DNA of 64,000 nt from Catellatospora vulcania (GTDB taxonomy: Bacteria > Actinomycetota > Actinomycetes > Mycobacteriales > Micromonosporaceae). The stretch's first letter is position 1. The number at the start of each line of letters is the position of its first letter. The notes below the pieces were generated by a model. The model did not search any database. It saw nothing but the letters and a program-made list of their open reading frames with translations, and was not told the origin of the DNA. The translations under genes and the position numbers were made by a program. The DNA lies in contig NZ_ML769302.1 of NCBI RefSeq assembly GCF_009720385.1, positions 310,001-374,000 of the forward strand, read 5' to 3'. Below, piece by piece: positions 7,871 through 15,299 of the stretch.

Positions 7871-8836
7871 ATGGGGTTGTTCAGCAAGCTGAAGCAGGGC
7901 AGGTCGCCTGCCGCGTCCGAACCGACCATCACGATCGACCCGTTCTTCCATGACGACGGCGCGGCCCGGCTGAGCCAGGCGCTGCTCGCCCGGGACTGGC
8001 CGACCGCCCGAGACCTGCTGATCGGGGCCGAAGACAGTGACACGCTGTCGCTCTACGTGGAGATCGCCGCGGATACGCCCGGAGTCCAGGAATGGATCGA
8101 GGGGCCGATCCGCGACGAACCGCGCACGGTGTGGCCGCTGCTGGTACGCGGCGCGCACGCCGTGCACTGGGCGTGGGAGGCGCGCGGCGGCGGGACGGCC
8201 GACACGGTCTCCCGGGATGCCTGGAAGGTCTGGTTCAAGCGGCTCGTCATCGCCGAGGACTGCCTGGACGAGGTCGTGTCGATCGATCCCGGCTGCGTCG
8301 AGGCCTGGCACTACCTGATCACGCTGAGCCGGGCGCGGCAGCTGCCGTCGGAGGAGCGCTGGCGGCGTTTCGAAGGACTGGTGGCTGCCGACCGGCACCA
8401 CCTGTTCGGACACGAGCAGATGCTGCACGGGCTGATGGCCAAGTGGAGCGGCAGCGACGAGAAGATGTTCGACTTCGCCCGGACCCGCGCGGCGGCCAAC
8501 CCCGGCACGCTCATCCCGGTCCTCGTCTCCATGGCCCACCTCGAGTACGCCAGGCGCCACCACTCCGACAACCTGCGGGACTACTTCGACCGCGACGAGG
8601 TGGGCGAGGAGCTCGTGGCGGCCGCCTACGCGTCCGTGTGGCACGACGATCGCAGTGCGACGCTGCTGGAGCCGGTCGCCTGGAACCATTTCGCGATGAC
8701 CCTGACCCTCGCCGACCACCTGGAGGCGGCCCGGCCGCTGTACGAGGCCATCGGGGAGGACTGGTTGCGCCCCGGCCCGTGGAACTCCACGGAGCGGTTC
8801 CTCCGGCTGCGCAAGTACGCCCACCAAGAGGACTGA
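7871..8836 (+). CDS. Conserved hypothetical, possibly DUF4034-like
   Basis: 321 residues. ATG 7871 is chosen because TAGGCT (7857-7862) sits 8 nt upstream, a leaderless arrangement. The protein starts MGLFSKLKQG, then has an alpha-helical body with Leu/Ala/Trp-rich repeats (ALLARDWPTARDLLIG, MAHLEYARRHH) like the TPR-like DUF4034 proteins of actinomycetes. That assignment is from overall impression only. No signal peptide or membrane segment. It begins just beyond the island boundary and is probably a chromosomal gene. Confidence 0.75.
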   Translation: MGLFSKLKQGRSPAASEPTITIDPFFHDDGAARLSQALLARDWPTARDLLIGAEDSDTLSLYVEIAADTPGVQEWIEGPIRDEPRTVWPLLVRGAHAVHWAWEARGGGTADTVSRDAWKVWFKRLVIAEDCLDEVVSIDPGCVEAWHYLITLSRARQLPSEERWRRFEGLVAADRHHLFGHEQMLHGLMAKWSGSDEKMFDFARTRAAANPGTLIPVLVSMAHLEYARRHHSDNLRDYFDRDEVGEELVAAAYASVWHDDRSATLLEPVAWNHFAMTLTLADHLEAARPLYEAIGEDWLRPGPWNSTERFLRLRKYAHQED

Positions 8837-8890
8837 CCCGAAACGCCCCGCGGCCACAATCCGCGCTCCGGGCCGGCTCGCGGCTCGCGG

Positions 8891-8972
8891 CTCGCGGCGA
8901 TGATCACTGTTCCGGGTCGGAATCTGCGGTTCAACCACGGGTTCTGACCGCAACAGCGATCATCGCCGCGAG
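8891..8972. repeat. Long imperfect palindrome, 21-bp arms
   Basis: The arms 8891-8911 and 8952-8972 are complementary with one mismatch, and the first 15 bp are perfect. The 40-nt centre continues with partial pairing. It lies after the 7871 gene and before the methyltransferase. It may be a terminator or a dispersed palindromic repeat; the stem is longer than needed for termination. Confidence 0.65.
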
Positions 8973-9010
8973 CGCGGCACGGTCGGACCCGCGGACCTAT
9001 GCTCGCGTCC

Positions 9011-9049
9011 ATGACGCCGACAGCAGCCCTCGCCAGAGGTTCCCGATGA
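9011..9049 (+). CDS. Possible 12-codon leader ORF coupled to the methyltransferase
   Basis: ATG 9011 lies 7 nt after a TATGCT -10 box (8998-9003), the leaderless spacing used by other genes here. It reads MTPTAALARGSR and stops with TGA at 9047-9049, overlapping the methyltransferase ATG 9046 as ATGA. It may be a translated leader that delivers ribosomes to the downstream start, or chance. Confidence 0.3.
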   Translation: MTPTAALARGSR

Positions 9050-9744
9050 CGCAGACCGGAGCAGCGCCGGAGGCCCTTCCCTCGCTCGGGTCCCCGGGCG
9101 AGGACGCCGACGGCTGGCTGGCCGACGCCCGGACCTCCTACGACACGGTCGCCGAGAGTTATGCCGACCTCATGCGCGACGCCCTGACCGGCCAGCCGTA
9201 CCTGCGCGCGGCGCTGTCGCTGTTCGCCGAGCAGGTTCACACCGCGGGCGGCGGGCCGGTGGCCGACGTCGGCTGCGGGCCGGGGAACGTCACGGCCCAC
9301 CTCCACGAGCTGGGCGTCGACACGTTCGGCATCGACCTGTCCCCCGCAATGATCGACGTAGCCCGGCGGGACCACCCCTACCTGCGATTCGAGGTGGGCT
9401 CGATGACGGACCTGCCGCTCGGCGACGCCTCGGTCGCCGCACTGCTCGCCTTCTGGTCGCTGATCCACATCCCTGACCACGCGGTCCCGGCGGTGCTCGG
9501 CCACTTCCACCGGGTCCTGCGCCCCGGCGGGCCGCTGCTGGTCGGCTTCCACGTCGGCGACGAGTCCCGGTTGAAGACGGAGGGCTACGGCGGCCATCCG
9601 ATGCGGGTCCACGTCCACCGGCGCAGGCCTGACCGCGTCGCGGACTGGCTGACCGAGGCCGGGTTCACGGTCAAGGCGCAGTTGCTGCTCAACCTCGACC
9701 AGGGCTTCCCCGGCGCGGTCCTGTTCGCCACCCGCCGGCCCTGA
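9046..9744 (+). CDS. Class I SAM-dependent methyltransferase
   Basis: 232 residues with a standard Rossmann methyltransferase domain: motif I VADVGCGPGNVT, then GIDLSPAMIDVAR (motif II) and LAFWSLIHIPDH. Motifs resemble the Methyltransf_11/25 families; the substrate cannot be predicted. AGAGGT precedes ATG 9046 by 5 nt. The frame stays open far upstream, but that part is a shadow of the 7871 gene. Confidence 0.85.
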   Translation: MTQTGAAPEALPSLGSPGEDADGWLADARTSYDTVAESYADLMRDALTGQPYLRAALSLFAEQVHTAGGGPVADVGCGPGNVTAHLHELGVDTFGIDLSPAMIDVARRDHPYLRFEVGSMTDLPLGDASVAALLAFWSLIHIPDHAVPAVLGHFHRVLRPGGPLLVGFHVGDESRLKTEGYGGHPMRVHVHRRRPDRVADWLTEAGFTVKAQLLLNLDQGFPGAVLFATRRP

Positions 9745-9802
9745 CCGGCCGCCACCGGTAAATCCCTGGCTGCGCCGACGCCGCCCGCACTAGGGTCGCC
9801 GC

Positions 9803-10330
9803 ATGGTTGACCTGGTCGCCCCGAACGTGCTGCTGCACCGCGCGTGGCTCGACGCCCGCGACGAGTGGGGCCGCGACACCGTGCAGCACGGCAGCGGGCT
9901 GCACCTCACCGGCGACGTGGACACGGCCGAGGAGTTCGCCGCCTGGGTACACCGGCTGAACACCCTCTCGGACGAGACCCTGCCTGTCGGCGAGGACCTA
10001 GTGCACGCGACGTTCTGGTGGATGGTCGAGGACGGCGAGGTCGTCGGCTCGATCTCGCTGCGGCACCGGCTGAACGACTTCCTGCTGCACGCGGGCGGCC
10101 ACATCGGCTACTCGGTACGCCCGTCGGCGCGCAAGCGGGGCCTGGCCACCTGGGCGGTGGGGCAGGTGCTGGCGCGCGCGGGGGAGCGGGGAATCGACCG
10201 GGTCCTGATCACCTGTGACGACGCCAACGCCGCCTCGGCGCGCACCATCGAGCGCAACGGCGGCGTGCTCGAGGACGTGCGCGACACCACCCTGGGCCGG
10301 ACCCGCCGCTACTGGATCGAGCTGGGCTAG
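9803..10330 (+). CDS. GNAT-family N-acetyltransferase
   Basis: 175 residues. ATG 9803 follows TAGGGT (9791-9796) by 6 nt, a textbook leaderless start. The acetyl-CoA-binding region is visible as IGYSVRPSARKRGLATWAVGQVL, followed by ITCDDANAASARTIERNGGV, typical of GNAT enzymes. The acceptor is unknown. Confidence 0.88.
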   Translation: MVDLVAPNVLLHRAWLDARDEWGRDTVQHGSGLHLTGDVDTAEEFAAWVHRLNTLSDETLPVGEDLVHATFWWMVEDGEVVGSISLRHRLNDFLLHAGGHIGYSVRPSARKRGLATWAVGQVLARAGERGIDRVLITCDDANAASARTIERNGGVLEDVRDTTLGRTRRYWIELG

Positions 10331-10345
10331 CGTCCGGTCAGGGGT

Positions 10346-10735
10346 TCAGGACTCGCGGCGGCGTTTGGTGGCGACGGTGGAGCCGGCGAGGGTCAGCAGG
10401 CACTGGGGCAGCTGGCCGTCGGCGAGCGCGGCCCCGATGAGGGCCTCGCCGGTCGGCTCGTCGCGGTTGACGTAGGCGCTGACGAAGCGGGCCACCCAGC
10501 GGGCGTCGTAAGCGGCCTCGTCTATGCCGGGGAACTCCAGCGCCCAGGCGCCGGCCCGGACGCCGTCGCCGGCCAGCTCACCCGCGAGGCACCAGGCGAC
10601 GTTGTAGGCGCCCGAACTGCCGTCGCGCTTCACCACTTGGTCGAGGGTGCCCGCCACCGCTCTGCCGTCTCCGGCAAGTGCCTGGTCAAGTACAAGAGCG
10701 GCGTCCTCGAAGGAGTGGTCTGGATCGACGGTCAC
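10346..10735 (-). CDS. Hypothetical cytoplasmic protein, 129 aa
   Basis: Starts at GTG 10735, with TAGGCT 6 nt upstream on the minus strand (leaderless pattern). The sequence is mostly alpha-helical and acidic (DHSFEDAALVLDQALAGDGRAV, YNVAWCLAGELAGD) with a Lys/Arg-rich end. I know no family for it. It converges on the GNAT gene with 15 bp between the stops. Confidence 0.65.
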   Translation of the reverse strand: MTVDPDHSFEDAALVLDQALAGDGRAVAGTLDQVVKRDGSSGAYNVAWCLAGELAGDGVRAGAWALEFPGIDEAAYDARWVARFVSAYVNRDEPTGEALIGAALADGQLPQCLLTLAGSTVATKRRRES

Positions 10736-10825
10736 GGTGGGAGCCTAACGGGCGGCGGCAACCGTACCGGAGCACTCGACGCCCATCGGGCGTATTGGCC
10801 TCTCGCCCAATTCAGGGAACGACGC

Positions 10826-10831
10826 TAAGGT
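10826..10831 (+). promoter_or_regulatory. -10 box of the binding-protein gene
   Basis: TAAGGT lies 33 nt upstream of ATG 10864. GGAGG at 10852-10856 supplies a ribosome site with 7-nt spacing. No clear -35 is seen. Confidence 0.4.
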
Positions 10832-10863
10832 GCCCGTTGGACCATCGCCATGGAGGCACCCTC

Positions 10864-12192
10864 ATGCGTTTCTCGCGAGCTGTCATCGCCGCTGCCTGCG
10901 CCTCGCTGCTCACCCTGTCTGCCTGCAGCTCGGGGCCGGACGATTCCCAGAACCCGGCGTACCAGGGGGCGTACCTCTACGGCACCGACGGCAACATGGC
11001 GAACGAGTTCGGCGCGATCTTCAAGGAGCAGCCTGGCCTGCTCAACGGCATGAAGGGCACGATGCCGCTGACCGAGCTGGACGAATCGTTCCTGCAGCGG
11101 CTGAGGTCGGTCAAGCCGGGCCTGAAGGACCTGCTGTTCGCCGGCGAGGCGTACGACGCGGTCGTGATCAGCGCGCTGGCTGCGCAGCAGGCCGGCAGCA
11201 CCGAGCCCGACAAGATCGCCAAGTACATCAACGCGGTGACCGTCGGCGGCAACATCTGCCGGTCCATCAAGCAGTGCCTCAACCTGGCCAAGACCGGCAA
11301 GGCGATCTCCTACCGGGGCGTCACCGTGCGCTACGGCTTCGCCGAGGCCGGTGAGCCCGCGACCACCAGCTACGGCACCGTGCACTTCGACTCCGCCAAC
11401 CAGCTCGACAACGGCAAGACCGAGTACCTCGGCACCGGCAACGAGCGCGACGTGACCGGGCAGAAGCCGCCGGCACCGGTCAAGGGCGGCACCACCGACA
11501 AGCAGCTGATCTTCGGTGGCCTGCTGCCGAAGACCGGCGCCCTGGCCTACACGACCCCGCCCATGGAGGCGGGCGCCCTGCTGGCCATCGCGGAGATCAA
11601 CGACGAGGGCGGCGTGCTCGGCAAGAAGGTCAAGTGGATCGACGGCGACGACGGCACCTCGCCGGTGAAGGCCAAGGCCACCATCGCCAGCCACCACGCG
11701 GCCGGCGTCCAGGTGCTGATCGGGCCCGGCGCGTCCGGTGTCGCGCTCGCCTCGCTGGAGGAGTCGATCGGGTACGGCATGGTCATGTTCTCGCCGTGCA
11801 ACACCTCGCCCGACCTGACCGGCTACGACGACAAGGGCCTTTACTTCCGTACCGCGCCCTCGGACGTGCTGCAGGCGCGGGCGCTGGCCGACGTGATGCT
11901 GCGTGACGGCCTGCAGAAGATCGCGATCGTCACGCACAGCGACAACTACGGCAAGAAGCTCGCCGAGGGAGTCACCAAGGAACTGGTCCGGGCCGGCGTC
12001 ACCGAGGTCAACGTGCAGACGTACGTCTACCAGATCACCGACGGCGGCGAGGTCAAGGACCAGGCCGAGCTCACGAAGATCGCCAACCAGGTCATCCCGA
12101 CGAGGCCGGACGGAGTGCTCGTCATCGGCTACTCCGAGTCCGCCGGAGCGATCAAGGCGCTCGCTGCCGCCGGTGCCACCATCCGCCACTAA
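10864..12192 (+). CDS. Branched-chain amino acid-type ABC substrate-binding lipoprotein with lobes in swapped order
   Basis: 442 residues with a lipobox LTLSAC (Cys21). Residues 213-442 match the N-terminal lobe of LivK-type type 1 periplasmic binding proteins: LLPKTGALAY, AIAEINDEGGVLGKKVKWIDGDDGTS, VLIGPGASGVAL, MFSPCNTSPDLT, GLYFRTAPSDVLQ, then VLVIGYSESAGAIKAL right at the end. Residues 36-195 instead match the C-terminal lobe (LYGTDGNMANEF, GLLNGMKGTMP, AGEAYDAVVISALAA, GGNICRSIKQCL), which in ordinary members follows the N-lobe. The gene therefore looks circularly permuted. No permease or ATPase genes adjoin it. It should bind a small ligand outside the membrane. Confidence 0.85.
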   Translation: MRFSRAVIAAACASLLTLSACSSGPDDSQNPAYQGAYLYGTDGNMANEFGAIFKEQPGLLNGMKGTMPLTELDESFLQRLRSVKPGLKDLLFAGEAYDAVVISALAAQQAGSTEPDKIAKYINAVTVGGNICRSIKQCLNLAKTGKAISYRGVTVRYGFAEAGEPATTSYGTVHFDSANQLDNGKTEYLGTGNERDVTGQKPPAPVKGGTTDKQLIFGGLLPKTGALAYTTPPMEAGALLAIAEINDEGGVLGKKVKWIDGDDGTSPVKAKATIASHHAAGVQVLIGPGASGVALASLEESIGYGMVMFSPCNTSPDLTGYDDKGLYFRTAPSDVLQARALADVMLRDGLQKIAIVTHSDNYGKKLAEGVTKELVRAGVTEVNVQTYVYQITDGGEVKDQAELTKIANQVIPTRPDGVLVIGYSESAGAIKALAAAGATIRH

Positions 12193-12226
12193 CGTGTTGC
12201 GGTACGACCCCCGTTAAGGAGAAGTC

Positions 12227-12463
12227 ATGAGCGAGTCCGTGGAGACCCGCGGCGACGACCGCCGCGACCTGATCAAGGGCGACACCGACGGCGACGGCCG
12301 CACCGACGTGTGGGTGTCGGACACCGACGGCGACGGCAAGGCCGACCTGTTCCAGTTCGACACCGACCACGACGGCGAGGTCGACATCACCCTGGTCGAC
12401 CTGGACCAGGACGGCACGCCGGAGATCACGGTCGACGGCGACGGCGGCCACGCCCCCAACTGA
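12227..12463 (+). CDS. Small Asp-rich protein with calcium-loop-like repeats
   Basis: 78 residues with a strong AAGGAG 5 nt before ATG 12227. The body is a run of D-x-D-G-D-G repeats (GDTDGDGRTDVWV, SDTDGDGKADLFQ, DTDHDGEVDITLV, LDQDGTPEITV). These resemble calcium-binding loops of dockerin, thrombospondin type 3 and EF-hand-like proteins, spaced about 12-14 residues apart. There is no signal peptide, so it probably stays in the cytoplasm. It lies 34 bp after the binding-protein gene and may be co-transcribed with it. Confidence 0.85.
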   Translation: MSESVETRGDDRRDLIKGDTDGDGRTDVWVSDTDGDGKADLFQFDTDHDGEVDITLVDLDQDGTPEITVDGDGGHAPN

Positions 12464-12477
12464 CGCCCGTTTCCTTC

Positions 12478-12540
12478 CGCAACTCTTAAAAAGTCGCGCC
12501 CTCCGGAGCTCCCGGAGGGCGCGACTTTTTAAGAGTTGCG
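12478..12540. terminator. 29-bp perfect palindromic bidirectional terminator
   Basis: The arms 12478-12506 and 12512-12540 are perfectly complementary with a 5-nt loop. The arms contain A5/T5 runs, so each strand ends the GC-rich core hairpin with a U-tract. It sits between the convergent Asp-rich gene and the PrsW gene. Confidence 0.9.
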
Positions 12541-12558
12541 CCTCGGGTCGGGCCGCCC

Positions 12559-12592
12559 GGGGCGGGCGGGGCGGGGCGGGCGGGGCGGGCGG
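12559..12592 (+). repeat. G-rich tract
   Basis: A run of GGGG and GGG blocks separated by single C residues ends at the PrsW stop codon. It has the composition of a possible G-quadruplex on the plus strand (C-rich in the mRNA). Confidence 0.6.
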
Positions 12593-13918
12593 TCAGGCGG
12601 CGTTGAGGTGGCGGAGGGCTTGCCAGATGAGGAGGAAGAGGGCTACGGCGAAGAGGGCGCCGAGGACCACGACGCGGGGCACGGCGGGGCGCATGGGCGA
12701 GACGATCGCCTCGGGGTGGCCGAGGTTCACCAGACGCTGCCGCTGGGCGAGCACCTCGTCGCGGCAGTGCACCAGCAGGGCGTCCCCGGGCGCGATGTGG
12801 TCGACCCGGCTCAGCTCCACGGCGAACCTGGCCTGCGCGGTCTGCAGGCCGCGTACCGCCCGCTCACCGGCCCGGCCGCAGCGGGCCCGGCCGTAGCGGC
12901 GGGCGTCGGCCCGCAGGTGGCCGTGGCCCATGATCTGCAGCTCGCCGGGGGTGGCGATCTTCGGCTCGTGCAGCCGGGCGAGCTGTGCGACGTAGTAGTG
13001 GGCCTCGCGGTGCCGGGCCACCCACAGCAGGGCCAGCACCATGGCCAGCGCGGGCAGCCCCTTGCCGAGCATGCCGAGCAGCACCCCGGCGGCCCCCGAG
13101 CCGAGGCCGTCGGCGAACAGGGGCGAGTTCCACACGAAGTGGGTGAGCCAGGCCAGCCCCAGGCCCAGGCTCAGGCCGCCGAGCCGCCACCACATGGGCT
13201 TGTCCGTACGCACCACGAACCAGGCGATGCCGGCGCCGGCGAGCGCGGTGAACAGGGTGTGGCTCCACAGGCCGGCGAGGAAGCCGCGCAGGAAGAACGT
13301 GGCGATCACGGGTCCCACGCCGTCGCCCTGTCCGCGCAGCGCGACCGCGTTGACGGCGAAGACGATGTCCTCGACCACCTGGTAGCCCAGCCCGATCAGC
13401 GCCCCGTAGACCATGCCGTCGAGCACGCTGTTGATCTGTTTGCGGGCCACCAGCACGATCATCACCACGCCGAGCGCTTTGAGCAGTTCCTCGATGGTCG
13501 GCCCGGCGATGGCCGACCCCCAGGTCGCGGCGAAGGCGGGCGAGATGAGCTTGGCGACCAGGTCGTGCACGGCTTGGGTGCCGGGGATGGCCGCGGTGGT
13601 GGCCACCGCCCCGCCCCAGGCGAACGCCGTGGCCATGAGCAGCGGCGGTTCGCGTTCGAGGAAGTCCATGGACGCGATGAACAGCCAGAACGGCACCGCG
13701 TACAGGGCGAACAGGAGCACCGCCGAGGTGGTGGCGACGGGGAACCGGGCCAGGTCGGTGCGCAGGATCTCCAGCAGGCGCACCAGCCCGGCCAGCATGA
13801 TCAGGCCGAGCAGCCAGAACGCCGGCAACTGCAGCGACTTGAGCGCCCGCGCCGCCCGGGGCGTCGGGCGTACGGAGAACCGCCAGCGCCGCCCACCGGA
13901 GCGGCCCGCGACCGTCAC
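12593..13918 (-). CDS. PrsW-family intramembrane metalloprotease
   Basis: 441 residues from GTG 13918, which overlaps the stop of the upstream gene as GTGA. About eight hydrophobic segments are visible. The PrsW signature residues are present: Glu143-Glu144 in TIEELLK, Glu183 in VEDIVF, His220 in SHTLF, and His260/Asn264 in HFVWN. The B. subtilis member cleaves an anti-sigma factor; the substrate here is unknown. A soluble tail of about 100 residues precedes a final membrane helix near the C-terminus (VVLGALFAVALFLLIWQAL). Confidence 0.88.
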   Translation of the reverse strand: MTVAGRSGGRRWRFSVRPTPRAARALKSLQLPAFWLLGLIMLAGLVRLLEILRTDLARFPVATTSAVLLFALYAVPFWLFIASMDFLEREPPLLMATAFAWGGAVATTAAIPGTQAVHDLVAKLISPAFAATWGSAIAGPTIEELLKALGVVMIVLVARKQINSVLDGMVYGALIGLGYQVVEDIVFAVNAVALRGQGDGVGPVIATFFLRGFLAGLWSHTLFTALAGAGIAWFVVRTDKPMWWRLGGLSLGLGLAWLTHFVWNSPLFADGLGSGAAGVLLGMLGKGLPALAMVLALLWVARHREAHYYVAQLARLHEPKIATPGELQIMGHGHLRADARRYGRARCGRAGERAVRGLQTAQARFAVELSRVDHIAPGDALLVHCRDEVLAQRQRLVNLGHPEAIVSPMRPAVPRVVVLGALFAVALFLLIWQALRHLNAA

Positions 13919-14469
13919 CGGCCACCGCCGTACCGGATGGAGCTGATCGAGTCGTCGATGCCGGCGAGTTCGCGCTGCAGTTCGAGCTGGGCGCCGCTGA
14001 CGGTGACCTCGATGGAGCGGCCGTCGGCGAGGAACACGGCGTACCGGCCGCACCGGCCGGGCGCGGTGTACCCGCCGGCCAGACCGGTGAGGCCGCTGGC
14101 CGTGTCGACGGCCCCCTCGTCGCCGGTGACCTGGTAGCCCTGGGTCGCCTTGATCTTCGTACGGAGCTTGTCGGCCGCCTCGGCGATCTGCCCGCCGAAC
14201 GGCTGCACCACGATCGCGTAGCGCACGTCGCCGACCAGGAACAGCACGGTGGCCCGCTCGTCGCCGGGGCGGGTCTTGCTGGCGTCGACCCGGGCCCCGG
14301 GCGGCGGCTGCACGCTGACCCCGGCCCCCACCTCGTAGAGCCGCCCGGCCAGGGAGCGGTCGGTCGGCACGGCCCGGTTGAGGGCAGGCAGCCCGAACAC
14401 GACGAGCAGCAGGGCAGCGAGCACCGCTGCCCCACCCAGCAGGTTCCGCACCAGCCGATGGGCGACCAT
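13915..14469 (-). CDS. Membrane-anchored hypothetical protein coupled to PrsW
   Basis: 184 residues from ATG 14469, which follows TACGGT by 6 nt; ATG 14490 is an in-frame alternative. One N-terminal membrane helix (LLGGAAVLAALLLVVFGLPAL) is followed by an extracellular domain with no family I recognise (VQPPPGARVDASKTRPGDE, VVQPFGGQIAEAADKL). The GTGA overlap with the protease gene suggests a shared function, for example as an accessory or substrate. Confidence 0.75.
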   Translation of the reverse strand: MVAHRLVRNLLGGAAVLAALLLVVFGLPALNRAVPTDRSLAGRLYEVGAGVSVQPPPGARVDASKTRPGDERATVLFLVGDVRYAIVVQPFGGQIAEAADKLRTKIKATQGYQVTGDEGAVDTASGLTGLAGGYTAPGRCGRYAVFLADGRSIEVTVSGAQLELQRELAGIDDSISSIRYGGGR

Positions 14470-14542
14470 GGTCCGACCGTAGCGGTGCATAGAACTTGAA
14501 TGCTGCTATATCGACCAACCCTGCCTCAGGCACACCGGGACT

Positions 14543-14571
14543 TTGACGGTCCGCACCGACCCCTTCAGGAT
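14543..14571 (+). promoter_or_regulatory. Promoter of the TetR gene
   Basis: TTGACG (14543-14548), a 17-nt spacer and CAGGAT (14566-14571). Transcription would start at or beside ATG 14578, giving a leaderless message. Confidence 0.6.
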
Positions 14572-14577
14572 GAGTGA

Positions 14578-15180
14578 ATGACCGGACGGGTGATCAACCG
14601 GCGGGAACAGCACAAACAGCACACCCGCGTGGCTCTGGAGGACGCGGCGCTGGCGCTGTTCGCCCGCCAGGGCTACGAGCAGACCACGGTGGAGGAGATC
14701 GCCGCCGAGGCCGGGGTCTCGGTGCGCACGTTCTTCCGCTACTACTCGTCCAAGCAGCATGCGCTCTTCGGCGACGTGGGCCACGAACGGGTGGAGCAGC
14801 TGCGCGCCGCCTTCGCGGCCCGCCCGGACGGGGAGCCGCCCCTGGAGTCCGTCCGGGCGGTGCTGGACGGCGCCGACATCACCGGCGAGGCCGAACTCGC
14901 GCAGATCCGGTCCCGGCTGAGCCTGCTCACCGAGCAGCCGTCGCTGCTGAGCACGTACCTGGTGATCAGCGAGGAGCTGCGCCGGCTGGTGAGCTGCTTC
15001 GTCGCGGCACGCTGCGGGGTGCCCGAGGCGCATCCGTACCCGCTGCTGGTCGCCGGTGCGGCCCAGGCGGCCTGGGACAGCGCGCTCTGGTCCTGGGCCG
15101 GCGGACACAGCCCCGACCTGGCCGGCGTACGCCGCTCGGCGTTCGCGCAGCTCACTCTCGGTATTCGCCCTCCGGGGTGA
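14578..15180 (+). CDS. TetR-family transcriptional regulator
   Basis: 200 residues. The helix-turn-helix is TTVEEIAAEAGVSVRTFFRYYSSKQHAL near residues 36-63, with the usual QGYEQTT entry. The C-terminal ligand domain resembles the TetR_C_17 type. It stands 120 bp upstream of an ABC export operon in the same direction and is the likely regulator of it. Confidence 0.9.
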   Translation: MTGRVINRREQHKQHTRVALEDAALALFARQGYEQTTVEEIAAEAGVSVRTFFRYYSSKQHALFGDVGHERVEQLRAAFAARPDGEPPLESVRAVLDGADITGEAELAQIRSRLSLLTEQPSLLSTYLVISEELRRLVSCFVAARCGVPEAHPYPLLVAGAAQAAWDSALWSWAGGHSPDLAGVRRSAFAQLTLGIRPPG

Positions 15181-15299
15181 AAGGGGCATACCGCCCCGTT
15201 GGTCATCACATTCGGGTAACAGCCCTCACAGCCTGCGAACCGGCACCCTGTCGTCTCAACTCATACAGAAGTTGAAGCGCAAACGATCAGGGAGGCGTC

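Noticed and set aside
14491..14533. Extension of the PrsW reading frame to 646 codons
   Set aside because: The first ~200 codons overlap the upstream membrane-protein gene out of frame; the GTGA overlap at 13918 gives a normal PrsW length.
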